Shown in pieces: positions 53,551-63,706 of a DNA stretch of 64,000 nucleotides; within the stretch, counting starts at the first letter, position 1, and the number at the start of each line of letters is the position of its first letter. Origin of the DNA: Cochlodiniinecator piscidefendens (GTDB lineage Bacteria; Pseudomonadota; Alphaproteobacteria; Rhodobacterales; Rhodobacteraceae); the NCBI RefSeq assembly GCF_011326755.1, contig NZ_JAAOIE010000001.1, forward strand, positions 884,849 through 948,848, read 5' to 3'. The notes beneath the pieces were generated by a model. It was not told the DNA's origin and did no database searches. It saw only the letters and a list, made by a program, of their open reading frames with translations. Both the position numbers and the translations under genes were made by a program.

Positions 53551-53594
53551 CGTCCACTGTTCTGTTCACTCGCGCAAATTGCGCATCGCTTTTT
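53528..53594 (+). promoter_or_regulatory. Candidate argDF attenuator hairpins
   Basis: Hairpin A, 53528-53554: GACG..GACGC-TTTA-GCGTC..CGTC over the Arg codons and stop. Hairpin B, 53572-53584: GCGCA-AAT-TGCGC, followed by CTTTTT at 53589-53594, a modest terminator. A third small stem (GGGTGTAAGGCACCC) is at 53617-53631 just before the argD ribosome site. Confidence 0.45.
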
Positions 53595-53659
53595 CTGAAA
53601 ATGTTGACTTGGCTACGGGTGTAAGGCACCCATTGGCTTTCTGATCTAAGGATATCGCT

Positions 53660-54838
53660 ATGATCCCCTCTGTTTTACCTACTTATGCACGCGCCCCTTT
53701 GACTTTTGTCAAAGGCGAAGGCAGCTGGTTGATCGAAGCAGATGGCCGACGTTTTCTAGATCTTGGGGCAGGCATTGCTGTGAATGCCCTTGGGCACGCA
53801 CACCCAAAATTGGTTGCGGCCGTAACAAACCAAGCCGCAAACCTTTGGCATGTATCCAACCTGTATAATATTCCACAACAACAGGCTCTGGCTGATAAAT
53901 TGGTTGCCGACACGTTTGCGGACACCGTATTTTTTACCAACTCAGGCACAGAGGCCTGTGAACTGGCCGTAAAAATGGCGCGTAAATATTGGTATGAAAA
54001 AGACCAACCTGATCGCATGAACATCATCACCTTTGATGGATCCTTTCATGGGCGTTCCTCCGCGGGTATCGCCGCAGCTGGTACAGAAAAGATGGTCAAA
54101 GGCTTCGGCCCGCTTTTACCCGGTTTTGTGCACCTCACCTTTGGGGATCTGGATGGTGTTACCAACGCGATTGATGATACAACTGCGGCTATTTTGGTGG
54201 AACCGGTGCAGGGCGAAGGTGGTATTCGCCCGATGCCTGATGCCGAGCTAAAAGCGCTGCGTCAGATTTGCGATGATACGGGTGTATTGCTGATCCTTGA
54301 CGAAGTACAATGCGGAGCAGGCCGGACCGGGAAACTCTTTGCACATGAATGGGCGGGCATCACACCTGATATTATGATGGCAGCAAAGGGGATTGGCGGT
54401 GGTTTCCCTCTTGGGGCTGTTTTGGCGACCGAAAATGCCGCGTCCGGCATGGTCGCTGGAACCCATGGATCGACTTATGGCGGCAACCCATTGGCCTGTG
54501 CCGTCGGGCTTGCCGTTATGGAAGAGATCGCTGAGCCTGCATTTCTGGCAGAGGTTAATCGCAAAGCCAGCCTTTTCAATCAAAAGCTCGAAGGCTTGAT
54601 TGCAACTCATCCAGATGTGTTTGAAAGCGTACGCGGTTCAGGTCTCATGATTGGATTGAAATGCAAAGCCACCAATATGGATGTGGTCAATGCAGGTTAT
54701 GATGTCGATCTACTGACCGTCCCTGCCGCTGACAACGTCATAAGGCTTTTGCCCGCTTTAACCATCACTGATGAAGAAATTTCCGAAGCCGTTGCGCGGC
54801 TTGATCAGGCAGCAACTGTTGTCAGCAAAGGACAGTAA
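53660..54838 (+). CDS. argD: Acetylornithine aminotransferase
   Basis: Class-III PLP aminotransferase making N-acetylornithine from acetylglutamate semialdehyde. Of 392 residues: [83 protein letters not shown], and the PLP Lys region [20 protein letters not shown], then [30 protein letters not shown] precedes the ATG. It overlaps in function with succinyl-diaminopimelate aminotransferase in many bacteria. It is coupled to argF, whose ATG starts 1 bp past the argD stop. Confidence 0.95.
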   Translation: MIPSVLPTYARAPLTFVKGEGSWLIEADGRRFLDLGAGIAVNALGHAHPKLVAAVTNQAANLWHVSNLYNIPQQQALADKLVADTFADTVFFTNSGTEACELAVKMARKYWYEKDQPDRMNIITFDGSFHGRSSAGIAAAGTEKMVKGFGPLLPGFVHLTFGDLDGVTNAIDDTTAAILVEPVQGEGGIRPMPDAELKALRQICDDTGVLLILDEVQCGAGRTGKLFAHEWAGITPDIMMAAKGIGGGFPLGAVLATENAASGMVAGTHGSTYGGNPLACAVGLAVMEEIAEPAFLAEVNRKASLFNQKLEGLIATHPDVFESVRGSGLMIGLKCKATNMDVVNAGYDVDLLTVPAADNVIRLLPALTITDEEISEAVARLDQAATVVSKGQ

Positions 54839-54839
54839 G

Positions 54840-55766
54840 ATGAACCATTTCCTAGACATTCACAAAACCGATCCCGCGCACTTGCGGGGCATTATCGACA
54901 ACGCAGCCGACATGAAGAAAGCCCGGCTTGGGCGTCCCAAAGGCGCACTTGATGACGATCAACCACTCAAAGACCACATGGTCGCGCTGATTTTCGAAAA
55001 ACCCTCGACCCGGACCCGTGTTAGCTTTGATGTAGGGGTTCGCCAGATGGGTGGTCAAACTATGGTGCTATCGGGCACAGATATGCAATTGGGGCACGGT
55101 GAAACCATTGCTGATACAGCACGCGTTTTATCACGGTATGTAGATCTGATTATGATCCGCACATTCGAAGAGCAAACGCTTCTGGAGCTGGCTGAATATG
55201 CAACTGTCCCGGTTATCAATGGCCTGACCGATCGCACCCACCCTTGTCAGATCATGGCCGACATTCTGACCTTCGAGGAAAAGCATGGCCCGATCAAAGG
55301 CAAGAAAGTCGTATGGTCCGGCGATGGAAATAACGTCTGCGCCAGTTTCATTCATGCAGCGGGACAATTCGGGTTTGATCTGACATTTACCGGCCCTCAA
55401 ACGCTTGATCCCGAGGAAGAGTTTGTAAACCTTGCCCGTTCGCAAGGATCAACCATCACAATTGAACGCGACCCTGTCAAAGCCGCTGAGGGTGCTGACT
55501 TGATTGTGACCGACACGTGGGTTTCCATGCATGATCCACAATCCGCAAGAGAACGCCGCCACAATCAATTGTACCCTTATCAGGTCAATGAGAAGCTGAT
55601 GAGCCACGCCAATTCGGACGCTTTGTTCATGCATTGCTTGCCTGCACATCGCAATGAAGAAGCCACAAATGCTGTTATGGATGGCCCTCAATCCGTGGTC
55701 TTTGACGAAGCTGAAAACAGGCTTCATGCGCAAAAGGCCGTCATGCGCTGGTGCCTAGAAAAATAA
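54840..55766 (+). CDS. argF: Ornithine carbamoyltransferase
   Basis: Transfers the carbamoyl group to ornithine giving citrulline. In 308 residues: [20 protein letters not shown] (carbamoyl-phosphate site STRT, about 55-58), [46 protein letters not shown] and the [10 protein letters not shown] signature near residue 266. Start is the ATG at 54840 with AAAGGACAGTAAG upstream. Second and last gene of the argDF operon, ending in a clear terminator. Confidence 0.97.
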   Translation: MNHFLDIHKTDPAHLRGIIDNAADMKKARLGRPKGALDDDQPLKDHMVALIFEKPSTRTRVSFDVGVRQMGGQTMVLSGTDMQLGHGETIADTARVLSRYVDLIMIRTFEEQTLLELAEYATVPVINGLTDRTHPCQIMADILTFEEKHGPIKGKKVVWSGDGNNVCASFIHAAGQFGFDLTFTGPQTLDPEEEFVNLARSQGSTITIERDPVKAAEGADLIVTDTWVSMHDPQSARERRHNQLYPYQVNEKLMSHANSDALFMHCLPAHRNEEATNAVMDGPQSVVFDEAENRLHAQKAVMRWCLEK

Positions 55767-55775
55767 ACCCTACCC

Positions 55776-55804
55776 AAAGCCCCGCCATTTTGCGGGGCTT
55801 TTTG
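55776..55804 (+). terminator. Intrinsic terminator of argDF
   Basis: AAAGCCCCGC and GCGGGGCTTT pair around CATTTT and run into TTTTTG, 9 bp past the argF stop. Confidence 0.93.
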
Positions 55805-55895
55805 CTTATGTATCAATTGTTACCGGTAACCGCTGGAAACCCCGGTCAATTCCACTTAGATTATTTTCAACAACAGATTTTTAGGAGCAGGCACA

Positions 55896-57305
55896 ATGGG
55901 ACAAACACATTTAGGCCTCGTTGGCTTAGGGACGATGGGCAGCGCGCTGACGCTGAACATCGCGGAAAATGGTTTTCCAATAGCTGTGATGACGCGCAAC
56001 CCTGAACGGGTCACAGAATTTTTGGCTGACGCGGGGCCTCTTGCGGAAAAAATCACAGGATGCGGCAACAGCGCTGAAGCGCTGGTCGAGGCTTTAGAAG
56101 CCCCTAGAACAATCATCCTCATGGTTCCCGCAGGGGAAATCGTTGACAAGCTTGTCGCGCAAATCATGCCGCTTCTTTCGGCTGGTGACACGATCGTTGA
56201 TGCAGGCAACGCAAATTTTCACAATACCCGACGTCGCGGCGATATTATGGCGCGCGAGGGAAAGCACTTTATCGGCATGGGCGTTTCTGGCGGCGAAGAT
56301 GGCGCACGCCATGGCCCCTCAATTATGGTTGGAGGCGACCCCGCAAGTTACGCCCCTATTAAACCAGTAATCGAAGCCATCTCAGCAAAGTTTGAGGGAG
56401 AGCCCTGCGCAGATCACCTAGGCCCCGATGGTGCTGGTCACTTTGTGAAAACCGTTCACAACGGCATCGAATACGCCGACATGCAGTTGATCGCGGAAAC
56501 CTACGGCATTTTGCGCAACGGCCAAGGTCAAAGCCCAGAAGACATCGGTGCGCTTTTTGAAACTTGGAATGCAGGCAACCTAAATTCCTACTTGATGGAA
56601 ATTTCCGCCAAAGTGCTACAAGCACACGACAGCAAAACAGGCGCGCCAGCGGTAGACGTTATTTTGGACAAAGCAGGCCAAAAAGGCACCGGGCGCTGGA
56701 CTGTTATTGAGGCCCTGACGCTCGGGCAGTCTGCGTCAGCGATTGAGGCTGCGGTCGGCGCACGCGGTTGGTCTGCGGATAAGCCTATTCGCGAAAAGGC
56801 TGCAGTTATTTTCCCCGAAACTGTTTCACCTAACGTTGATCTCTCAACAGAAGATATGGCCGCAGCTTTGCTTGCAGGGCGCATTTTGGCCTATGCACAG
56901 GGTTTCCAAATTTTGCAGGCCGCTTCGGATCATTATGAGTGGAATGTCGATATGGCACGTGTTGCCGAAATTTGGCGTGCGGGCTGCATTATTCGTTCTG
57001 CACTGCTAGACGATATTTCAAATGCGTTTCGGTCGGACCTTCCAGATGGTCGACTGTTGCTTGCCCCTGCCTTCACCGATGCGCTTCAAACTGGCACGGT
57101 AGCTATGCGTAAGCTCGTAGCAGCGGCGGCCCTCGCAGGCCAGCCTATCCCAGCCTTTAGTGCTTCGTTGGCTTGGTTTGATACAATGCGCAAAGCACGC
57201 GGCACAACAGATTTGGTTCAAGCCCAACGGGATTTCTTCGGGGCGCACGGGTTCGAACGTATTGATGCTGATGGCGGTAAACATCATGGACCGTGGTGGG
57301 ATTAA
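55896..57305 (+). CDS. gnd: 6-phosphogluconate dehydrogenase, decarboxylating
   Basis: Oxidises 6-phosphogluconate to ribulose 5-phosphate and CO2 with NADP, in the pentose phosphate pathway. In 469 residues: GLVGLGTMGSALTLNIAENG (nucleotide loop), GVSGGEDGARHGPSIMVGG, the catalytic stretch GAGHFVKTVHNGIEYADMQL, the KAGQKGTGRWTV block, and C-terminal RDFFGAHGFERID. TTAGGAGCAGGCACA precedes the ATG. It stands alone, with its own terminator. Confidence 0.96.
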   Translation: MGQTHLGLVGLGTMGSALTLNIAENGFPIAVMTRNPERVTEFLADAGPLAEKITGCGNSAEALVEALEAPRTIILMVPAGEIVDKLVAQIMPLLSAGDTIVDAGNANFHNTRRRGDIMAREGKHFIGMGVSGGEDGARHGPSIMVGGDPASYAPIKPVIEAISAKFEGEPCADHLGPDGAGHFVKTVHNGIEYADMQLIAETYGILRNGQGQSPEDIGALFETWNAGNLNSYLMEISAKVLQAHDSKTGAPAVDVILDKAGQKGTGRWTVIEALTLGQSASAIEAAVGARGWSADKPIREKAAVIFPETVSPNVDLSTEDMAAALLAGRILAYAQGFQILQAASDHYEWNVDMARVAEIWRAGCIIRSALLDDISNAFRSDLPDGRLLLAPAFTDALQTGTVAMRKLVAAAALAGQPIPAFSASLAWFDTMRKARGTTDLVQAQRDFFGAHGFERIDADGGKHHGPWWD

Positions 57306-57327
57306 CATTCCCCATATAAGCCAAGTA

Positions 57328-57356
57328 AAAAGAGCGCCTACTGGCGCTCTTTTCTT
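57328..57356. terminator. Bidirectional terminator between gnd and the secreted protein gene
   Basis: AAGAGCGCC and GGCGCTCTT flank a TACT loop, with T-tracts on both strands (TTTTC rightward, TTTTTAC leftward). It serves two convergent genes. Confidence 0.9.
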
Positions 57357-57365
57357 TTGATCAAA

Positions 57366-57851
57366 TCAGAATGTTTCTAGTGCTAGGTTGGCACTACAAT
57401 TGCCACCCATAGATCCGATCCAAATGTCATATGTGCCGCTCGCGGCACCATTCAGATAGATTTTTGGATCAAGATTACCATTGCTGTCATCATCCCACAT
57501 CCAGCTTCCGCTTGGAGTGTTGATCAGCAAGGTCGCATCACAATCGCTATAGACAGAAATCTGTAATGCGAAGTTAGACGCGCCATTATAGTTCAATTCA
57601 AAATCGGGGGCACTTGCGTAATTTCCTGCAACGCCGCCCAATCCACATGCCGCAGCAGAATTATTGCCACCTGCAACGACACCATAAGTCCGCTGCGTGT
57701 AGAAATCGGTTGCAGAACCGTTAATTCCTGCACCACTCAAAGACCAATCAGGACATGCTTGTGCTGCCGTGCTGAAAAGAACACCAAATGCTAGGGCACC
57801 GAACCCAGTTTTCAACGCCGCAGAAATCTTAGTTTTATTTGAGACTGTCAA
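57366..57851 (-). CDS. Secreted beta-rich protein of unknown function
   Basis: A 161-residue protein with a signal peptide (LKTGFGALAFGVLFSTAAQA, cleaved before CPDW). The mature part has a WSLSGAGINGSATDFYTQ start, two conserved-looking Cys residues, and an Asp/Asn-rich stretch (SWMWDDDSNGNLDPKIYLNG, about residues 115-134) reminiscent of pre-peptidase C-terminal (PPC) domains, which bind calcium or carbohydrate. Related proteins occur in roseobacters without assigned function. Confidence 0.72.
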   Translation of the reverse strand: MTVSNKTKISAALKTGFGALAFGVLFSTAAQACPDWSLSGAGINGSATDFYTQRTYGVVAGGNNSAAACGLGGVAGNYASAPDFELNYNGASNFALQISVYSDCDATLLINTPSGSWMWDDDSNGNLDPKIYLNGAASGTYDIWIGSMGGNCSANLALETF

Positions 57852-58010
57852 AAAAACATCTCCCTCATATTGTATTTAGCTTATCTCACCATCTACCAAG
57901 CTCCTGGCAGACAACGTCAGAAATACTAAATTCCCCGACAGGCACTAGTGCTAATTCCTTACTTTCACAGGAAAATACGTGAAATGCGCAGCTTATCCGC
58001 CAATTGCACC

Positions 58011-59990
58011 TCAGTTTCCACCTAAGAGATTGAGCAACTCGTTTGTTACCGTTTCCTCCAGCCCTCTGCGTAACGCATCTTCTGTGCTTTCACCTTCTTG
58101 TTGTGTCACACCCAACGCTTCTTCAGCTTGTTGGCGCAAGCGTGCCTCGGCAGCATCACGTTCTGCAGCAAGTCGTTCTTCTAATGCGCGACGCTCTTCC
58201 TCTAGTTCTGCATCCAATAGCGACTGCAGGTCAGGACGGAACTTTGGATCTACCCAAGTTCCAGTGATTAATACCGGAACACTAATGCCTCCGGTGCCAT
58301 CCTCGCCAGCCAAAGCAACAGGAACTACACGATAATCAAGTGTTTGCGCCCCGATCCCGACGGAGCCCGCCCCTGTTGCCGTAAAAAGTGGTGATTGGAA
58401 ATTCAGATCATCATTGCGAAGCGTCCCATCCGTAATCTGAAAACTGGCCCCAATACGATCAAAAATTGTTCGACTGCCCAGCCCCTCATAAGAAGCATCC
58501 AGATTACGCAACATGCCAGCAAGGTCAAACCCGCGCAACTCACCGCCTTCAATACTAAACTGTCCGTCACCTGATATCGAACGCATCAATCCATCCATAG
58601 AACGCCCAGACACCAAAACATCAAAGCGCGCATCCGCAGTTCCGCTCAATCGTTCATAACCAGCAAGCTGAGACAGAAGCGGTTCTAGCGACAAACCCGA
58701 AAGCGATAAATTGGCGCGCGATGACAGTCCGCCCCGCCCATTCACGATGAATTCACCACTGGCAGCGCCGCCATATGCGCTGACTTGTGTCAGGTCAAAA
58801 ACGGCACGGCGGTCATCAATAGTTGTGGTAATTTGACTAGCCCCGAAAGTAAGACTGCCCAAATTGATGCTGTCCGCAACAACCGTTATCCGACCATCCA
58901 TAATCCCCAATGCGCTTACGTCGATAGGATCTGTAGACCATCCGGCGGATTGCGCGCCACTTTCATCCGCCCCCCTTGGAATAAAGGGGGTAACATCCAG
59001 CGCGCCAACATTTAGGTTTGCGTTCATCACCGGCCGCGCACCCGTTGGGTCTAAATCGACCGATCCCGTAATCCGGTTTTGGTTCACCCTTAAGTCCCAA
59101 TCCCGGAGATGGAGTGTCCCAGCACTGGCATAGGTCATGTTTGCACTAAAACCTGCACCATCCAACGACCCCGAAGGCACCGCCGGTGCGGGCTGTCCAA
59201 GTAGAGAAAACAAGCCGGGCACGTCAGGCAACGTAACCTCTACGGCACCTTGTGCACCCAGCGGAGCATAGCCAGATTGGCCGCTAAAGTTGATCGTGTT
59301 CCCCGCTGCAGCAATAGCGAGCGTCAACTCCGTTTGCGCACCAGACAAAAATGCCGATGTATTCTCGAAATCGCTCTCGATAGAAAACGGCTGGCCATTC
59401 ATCATGGCTGCAAACCCAACGGTCCCCGGTCCCGTAAAGTCGGGTAAACGTGCTTCAATTTCCATTTCGTTCAAGACAAGCTGTGATCCTGCTGCATGAT
59501 TGAAAAACCTAAGAGAGCCGCTAGAAATGGAGGCCTTATCAAGAGTAAATGCGGGAATTTCTGCTGTTTGCGCAGTCTGCGATGATGTGCCCGTCGCGGC
59601 ACCCTGAGCTGAAAACGCCCAATTCACCCGACCATCAGATGCGATTTCAAGCAATATTTCGGGCGCAACGGCTTCGATCTCCTTGACTTGAATATCTCCG
59701 GACATCAAAGCGATTAATCCAACGCCGACACGCAGGCGTTCAACCGTAAACATTGGCCCTGCGTCAGACCAATCTGCATTTGCGATTTCCACACCTTCAA
59801 TTGAAACGCCCAATTGCGGGTAAATCGAAGGCTTAACAGCACCGGAAATAACCATCGCCCGCCCGGTCGCGGTTTCAAATTGGTCAGCTGCGATTGACGC
59901 AATTCTTTCGGATGGAATTAGGAATAGTGCCCCAATAGCCATCGCTATCAGAATTACAACCGCACCCAAGATTCGAAAAATCCACCGCAT
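58011..59990 (-). CDS. AsmA family protein
   Basis: A 659-residue protein anchored by one N-terminal helix (ILGAVVILIAMAIGALFLI, residues 7-25). The long body belongs to the AsmA/TamB-like repeating-groove group: GRAMVISGAVKPSIYPQLGVS, DIQVKEIEAVAPEIL, then C-terminal GEFIVNGRGGLSSRANLSL and ISGDGQFSIEGGELRGFDLAGML. The last 60 residues are Arg/Glu/Ala-rich and probably coiled coil. Such proteins are thought to move lipids between the membranes. It is followed leftward by no partner in this window. Confidence 0.9.
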   Translation of the reverse strand: MRWIFRILGAVVILIAMAIGALFLIPSERIASIAADQFETATGRAMVISGAVKPSIYPQLGVSIEGVEIANADWSDAGPMFTVERLRVGVGLIALMSGDIQVKEIEAVAPEILLEIASDGRVNWAFSAQGAATGTSSQTAQTAEIPAFTLDKASISSGSLRFFNHAAGSQLVLNEMEIEARLPDFTGPGTVGFAAMMNGQPFSIESDFENTSAFLSGAQTELTLAIAAAGNTINFSGQSGYAPLGAQGAVEVTLPDVPGLFSLLGQPAPAVPSGSLDGAGFSANMTYASAGTLHLRDWDLRVNQNRITGSVDLDPTGARPVMNANLNVGALDVTPFIPRGADESGAQSAGWSTDPIDVSALGIMDGRITVVADSINLGSLTFGASQITTTIDDRRAVFDLTQVSAYGGAASGEFIVNGRGGLSSRANLSLSGLSLEPLLSQLAGYERLSGTADARFDVLVSGRSMDGLMRSISGDGQFSIEGGELRGFDLAGMLRNLDASYEGLGSRTIFDRIGASFQITDGTLRNDDLNFQSPLFTATGAGSVGIGAQTLDYRVVPVALAGEDGTGGISVPVLITGTWVDPKFRPDLQSLLDAELEEERRALEERLAAERDAAEARLRQQAEEALGVTQQEGESTEDALRRGLEETVTNELLNLLGGN

Positions 59991-60112
59991 ATTCTGCCCT
60001 CACATTCAAAGTGTTAGTCTGAATCTAAGTTCGCAGAGAAAGAAGAACAACCCGCATAGGCAATTCGCCGCCGGTAAAGCCTAAAACAAGTGTTTCGCGG
60101 GCGGAATTGAAT

Positions 60113-60796
60113 TTATAGCGGCACCAAAACACCATTTTCCAAGCGAACTTGCCGGCCCATCCTAGCTGCAAGTTCCAGATTGTGCGTTGCGATAAGCGCT
60201 GAAAGCCCCGTTTCCTGAACCAATTCCATCAAAGCCCCAAAAACACGGTCAGACGTATTTGGGTCCAAATTACCTGTTGGTTCATCCGCCAATAATATCG
60301 AAGGATTATTGGCCAAAGCGCGACAAAACGCGACGCGCTGTTGTTCGCCACCAGACAATTCCGCAGGTCGGTGGTGCGCACGATCTTCGATACCAACACG
60401 TTTCAGTAACTCAGCCCCGCGGGCCTCAGCGGCCTTTTGCGTAACCCCGTTCACCAATTGCGGCAATACAATATTTTCCAAAGCAGTAAATTCTGGCAAG
60501 AGGTGATGAAACTGATAAATGAACCCCACGTCGTTACGACGCATCTGGGTGCGGCGACGATCTGACAACCCAGCGACACTTTCGCCTTTGATCCGTTGAT
60601 CCCCGGCGTCGGCAAAATCGAGTAACCCTGCTATATGCAAAAGCGTTGATTTACCTGCGCCAGAAGGCGCGACCAAAGCAACGACTTCCCCTGCTTCTAA
60701 CCGCAGGTTCGCCCCCTTTAAGATCGCAATCTCATTGGATTTCCCGACGTTATATGCCTTGTGAATATTGTTTAGCTCTAGCACTGGATCATTCAT
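60113..60796 (-). CDS. lolD: LolD, ATP-binding subunit of the lipoprotein-releasing ABC transporter
   Basis: ATPase (227 residues) that powers release of outer-membrane lipoproteins to LolA. Walker [19 protein letters not shown] (residues about 40-57), Q-loop [15 protein letters not shown], signature [19 protein letters not shown], Walker [13 protein letters not shown] and H-loop ATHN are all seen. The start ATG at 60796 lies in the end of lolC (8-bp overlap), so the two are coupled. Confidence 0.95.
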   Translation of the reverse strand: MNDPVLELNNIHKAYNVGKSNEIAILKGANLRLEAGEVVALVAPSGAGKSTLLHIAGLLDFADAGDQRIKGESVAGLSDRRRTQMRRNDVGFIYQFHHLLPEFTALENIVLPQLVNGVTQKAAEARGAELLKRVGIEDRAHHRPAELSGGEQQRVAFCRALANNPSILLADEPTGNLDPNTSDRVFGALMELVQETGLSALIATHNLELAARMGRQVRLENGVLVPL

Positions 60797-62075
60797 AGCG
60801 AAGCGCCTCAACGGGATTCATTCGGGCGGCACGGCGCGCCGGAAACAAGGTGATCCCAAACGATAGTATCAATGAAAGACCAACAGCAGCCAGAACATCC
60901 TGCAATTGTAGAATGGCTGGTAGCCGGTAAATCCCGCGCACGGACGGATCCCAAACGCCCCCTCCGGCAGCCCCATTTACAAAGGCCAGGATTGGGTCGA
61001 AATAAATCGCAAACAAACACCCCAGCACGACGCCCAACGCCGTCCCGATCACCCCAACAAGCGCACCGCAAATAAAGAAAACGCGCATGACAGCACCCTC
61101 AGTCAGACCCATGGTGCGCAAAATGCCAATGTCACGCCCTTTGTTTTTCACAAGCATCACCAGCCCTGAAATAATATTCAGGGATGCAATCAAAACCAAA
61201 ACAGACATTAAAACAAACATCACCGTATCTTCGACATCAAGCGCCCGCAAGAACGACGAGAACACGTCTCGCCAGGTGTGAATCGTCGCCCGTTCCCCCG
61301 CATTACGCAAAATCGGCAGTACGAGATCGTCGACCGTTTCCGGGTTTTCTGTCATCACTTCGAGTTCGTCTGCGGCGCCTTCGCGGTTAAAAAAACTCTG
61401 CGCCTCGGCGAAGGGCATATAGATACGACTGTTATCAATATCGTATCGACCAGCTGAAAAGATAAACGTGACTTCATAGGTATTCACCCGTGGCGTCACC
61501 CCAAAGGCTGTACGCACCCCGTTTGGCGAAATAATTTTAATCATGTCACCGATCACCAAACCAAGGCTTTGCGCGATACCTGATCCGATCGCCACCCCGT
61601 CGTTAAAATTCGCGATATCACCCCAAGCATTAATAGGCTCAGCAACCCGAGGAATAGCCCGCAGGTCATCCTCCGTTATCCCAAAAACAAGCGCTGCGGT
61701 GTTGTTGCTTTGGTGGTTCGCCATCACTTGTCCTTTGACAAGCGGTGCAACACGTGTGACCCCCTCGACCGCGCGCAGGGCATCGGCCCGCTCTATGTAA
61801 TCGGTAATAGACCGGTCCAAAACACCATTTTCATTCGCCGTTGGGTAAACGCGCACCGTCACATGGGCATTCGCGCCGACAATCGTGTCAACAAACTCAA
61901 CACGAAATCCTGCCCTTACAGACATTGTGATGATTAACGCAGCAACAGCGAGCATAATCCCAATCAAGGAAATCCAAGTCATGACGCTCACGCCGCCCTC
62001 GGCGCGCTTTGCACGCAAATAGCGCCAAGCGATCATCCACTCAAATCGAGAAAAAGGTGCGGGTTGGCCTGCCAC
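60789..62075 (-). CDS. lolC: LolC/E-type lipoprotein-releasing permease
   Basis: A 428-residue FtsX-fold permease. Four membrane helices: one near residues 25-50 ([20 protein letters not shown]), a large periplasmic domain (about 60-265), and three helices in the C-terminal 150 residues ([62 protein letters not shown]). [17 protein letters not shown] is the usual LolC/E start. Alphaproteobacteria often have a single LolC/E protein forming a homodimer (LolF-like). It follows proS by about 150 bp in the same direction. Confidence 0.94.
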   Translation of the reverse strand: MAGQPAPFSRFEWMIAWRYLRAKRAEGGVSVMTWISLIGIMLAVAALIITMSVRAGFRVEFVDTIVGANAHVTVRVYPTANENGVLDRSITDYIERADALRAVEGVTRVAPLVKGQVMANHQSNNTAALVFGITEDDLRAIPRVAEPINAWGDIANFNDGVAIGSGIAQSLGLVIGDMIKIISPNGVRTAFGVTPRVNTYEVTFIFSAGRYDIDNSRIYMPFAEAQSFFNREGAADELEVMTENPETVDDLVLPILRNAGERATIHTWRDVFSSFLRALDVEDTVMFVLMSVLVLIASLNIISGLVMLVKNKGRDIGILRTMGLTEGAVMRVFFICGALVGVIGTALGVVLGCLFAIYFDPILAFVNGAAGGGVWDPSVRGIYRLPAILQLQDVLAAVGLSLILSFGITLFPARRAARMNPVEALRYE

Positions 62076-62187
62076 GGTCGCCTCCGGGTGTTATTATTTT
62101 GGCGGAGTCTGGAGGGTTTGCTCCATATGGTCAAGCAAGAGCTGTTGTCATTACATCGAACAAGCGTTTTTGCGCGAACCCAATGTG

Positions 62188-62219
62188 CAAAAGGTTGGCC
62201 GCAATCACGGCCAACCTTC
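62188..62219 (-). terminator. Intrinsic terminator after proS
   Basis: Minus strand: GGTTGGCCG and CGGCCAACC around TGATTG, followed by TTTTGC. It lies directly after the proS stop, separating it from lolC. Confidence 0.85.
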
Positions 62220-62225
62220 AGTAAA

Positions 62226-63563
62226 TTATAGGTTAGCGTAAATCTCTACAACCTTGGCAATTGCTGCCTCTGGTGACATTTCTTCGCTTTCGCCTGTCCG
62301 ACGCGAGGTCAATTCAACAACCCCATTTTTCAATCCGCGCGGACCGACGGTGATGCGCCAAGGCAAACCAATCAAATCCATAGTCGCAAATTTACCGCCT
62401 GCGCGTTCTTTGCGATCATCATAGAGCGGCTCAAGGCCAGCTTTGGTCAGCGCGCTGTAAATGCCTTCACATGCGGCATCAGCTTCGTCGTCACCTTGTT
62501 TCAGATTGACGATGCCACAATGGAACGGCGTTACGCCCTCCGGCCAAATGATACCTTTATCATCATGGCTGGCTTCGATGATTGCCCCCAACAAACGAGA
62601 CACACCAATTCCATGTGACCCCATATGAACAGGCACCAGTTTCTGATTTTCATCGATGACAGTCGCATTCATGCTTTCGGAATACTTGGTTCCAAAATAA
62701 AATATCTGACCAACCTCAATACCACGTGCAGAACGGCGACGCTCCTCTGGGACATCGGCAAAAATTGCCTCATCGTGAGTTTCATCAGTACGGGCGTAAC
62801 GGGTTGTGAATTCTTCTAGTATTTCTTGGCACTGCGCCTTGTCGTCAAAATCAACATCGCGATTACCAAGTTTAATATCGGTGACTTCACTATCGTAAAA
62901 CACCTCTGATTCACCGGTTTCCGCAAGAACCAAGAATTCATGCGTATAATCGCCACCAATTGGTCCACCATCTGCACGCATTGGAATCGCCTGAAGCCCC
63001 AGCCGTTCATATGTCCGTAGATATGTCACCAAATGGCGATTGTAAGCGTGCAACGCATCCTCTTTTGTCAGGTCAAAATTATAGCCATCTTTCATAAAGA
63101 ATTCGCGGCCACGCATGACACCAAACCGTGGACGACGCTCATCCCGGAACTTCCATTGGATTTGATAAAGCGTCAGTGGTAGATCTTTGTAGCTGTTTAC
63201 ATGGGCGCGGAAGGTGTCTGTAATTTGCTCTTCGTTGGTTGGACCATACAGCATATCGCGGCCATGGCGGTCTTGGATACGCAACATTTCGTCGCCGTAG
63301 TCTTCGTAACGCCCAGATTCACGCCAAAGATCAGCGGACTGGATAGTCGGCATCAGCATTGGCATATGACCAGCTTTTTGCTGTTCTTCATGCACGATGT
63401 TTTCAATCTTGCGCAGAATTTTAAAACCCAATGGCAACCAAGAATAAATGCCTGCACTGGCTTGTTTGATCATACCAGCACGCAACATATAGCGGTGGCT
63501 AACGATGGCGGCTTCTGCGGGGTCTTCTTTTAGAACGGGCAGAAAATAACGGGAAAGGCGCAT
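62226..63563 (-). CDS. proS: Prolyl-tRNA synthetase, short alphaproteobacterial type
   Basis: Class-II synthetase charging tRNA-Pro. The 445-residue form lacks the large editing insertion of the E. coli type, as in alphaproteobacteria. Motifs: [20 protein letters not shown], motif 2 [21 protein letters not shown], and [16 protein letters not shown] (motif 3), then the anticodon-binding domain from about 340. The ATG at 63563 (MRLSRYF) has AAGGATGCCCCGC upstream; the ATG at 63572 directly abuts that site. Promoter in the 90 bp upstream. Confidence 0.96.
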   Translation of the reverse strand: MRLSRYFLPVLKEDPAEAAIVSHRYMLRAGMIKQASAGIYSWLPLGFKILRKIENIVHEEQQKAGHMPMLMPTIQSADLWRESGRYEDYGDEMLRIQDRHGRDMLYGPTNEEQITDTFRAHVNSYKDLPLTLYQIQWKFRDERRPRFGVMRGREFFMKDGYNFDLTKEDALHAYNRHLVTYLRTYERLGLQAIPMRADGGPIGGDYTHEFLVLAETGESEVFYDSEVTDIKLGNRDVDFDDKAQCQEILEEFTTRYARTDETHDEAIFADVPEERRRSARGIEVGQIFYFGTKYSESMNATVIDENQKLVPVHMGSHGIGVSRLLGAIIEASHDDKGIIWPEGVTPFHCGIVNLKQGDDEADAACEGIYSALTKAGLEPLYDDRKERAGGKFATMDLIGLPWRITVGPRGLKNGVVELTSRRTGESEEMSPEAAIAKVVEIYANL

Positions 63564-63657
63564 GCGGGGCATCCTTCAAAGTTGCTTTTTCTTCGCAATA
63601 GGCCATTGCGCCACCACAAACAAGAGACGCCCCTAAAACTATGCCCCTAAAACGCGG

Positions 63658-63689
63658 AAAGGCCACCCTGTTGGGTGGCCTTTTTAGTG
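63658..63689. terminator. Intrinsic terminator
   Basis: AAAGGCCACCC and GGGTGGCCTTT pair around TGTT. Lying directly past the stop of the leftward secreted-protein gene, it should end that transcript; the T-tract is better on the plus strand (TTTTTAG). Confidence 0.8.
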
Positions 63690-63706
63690 AGTGGTGTTTT
63701 TTTGGT

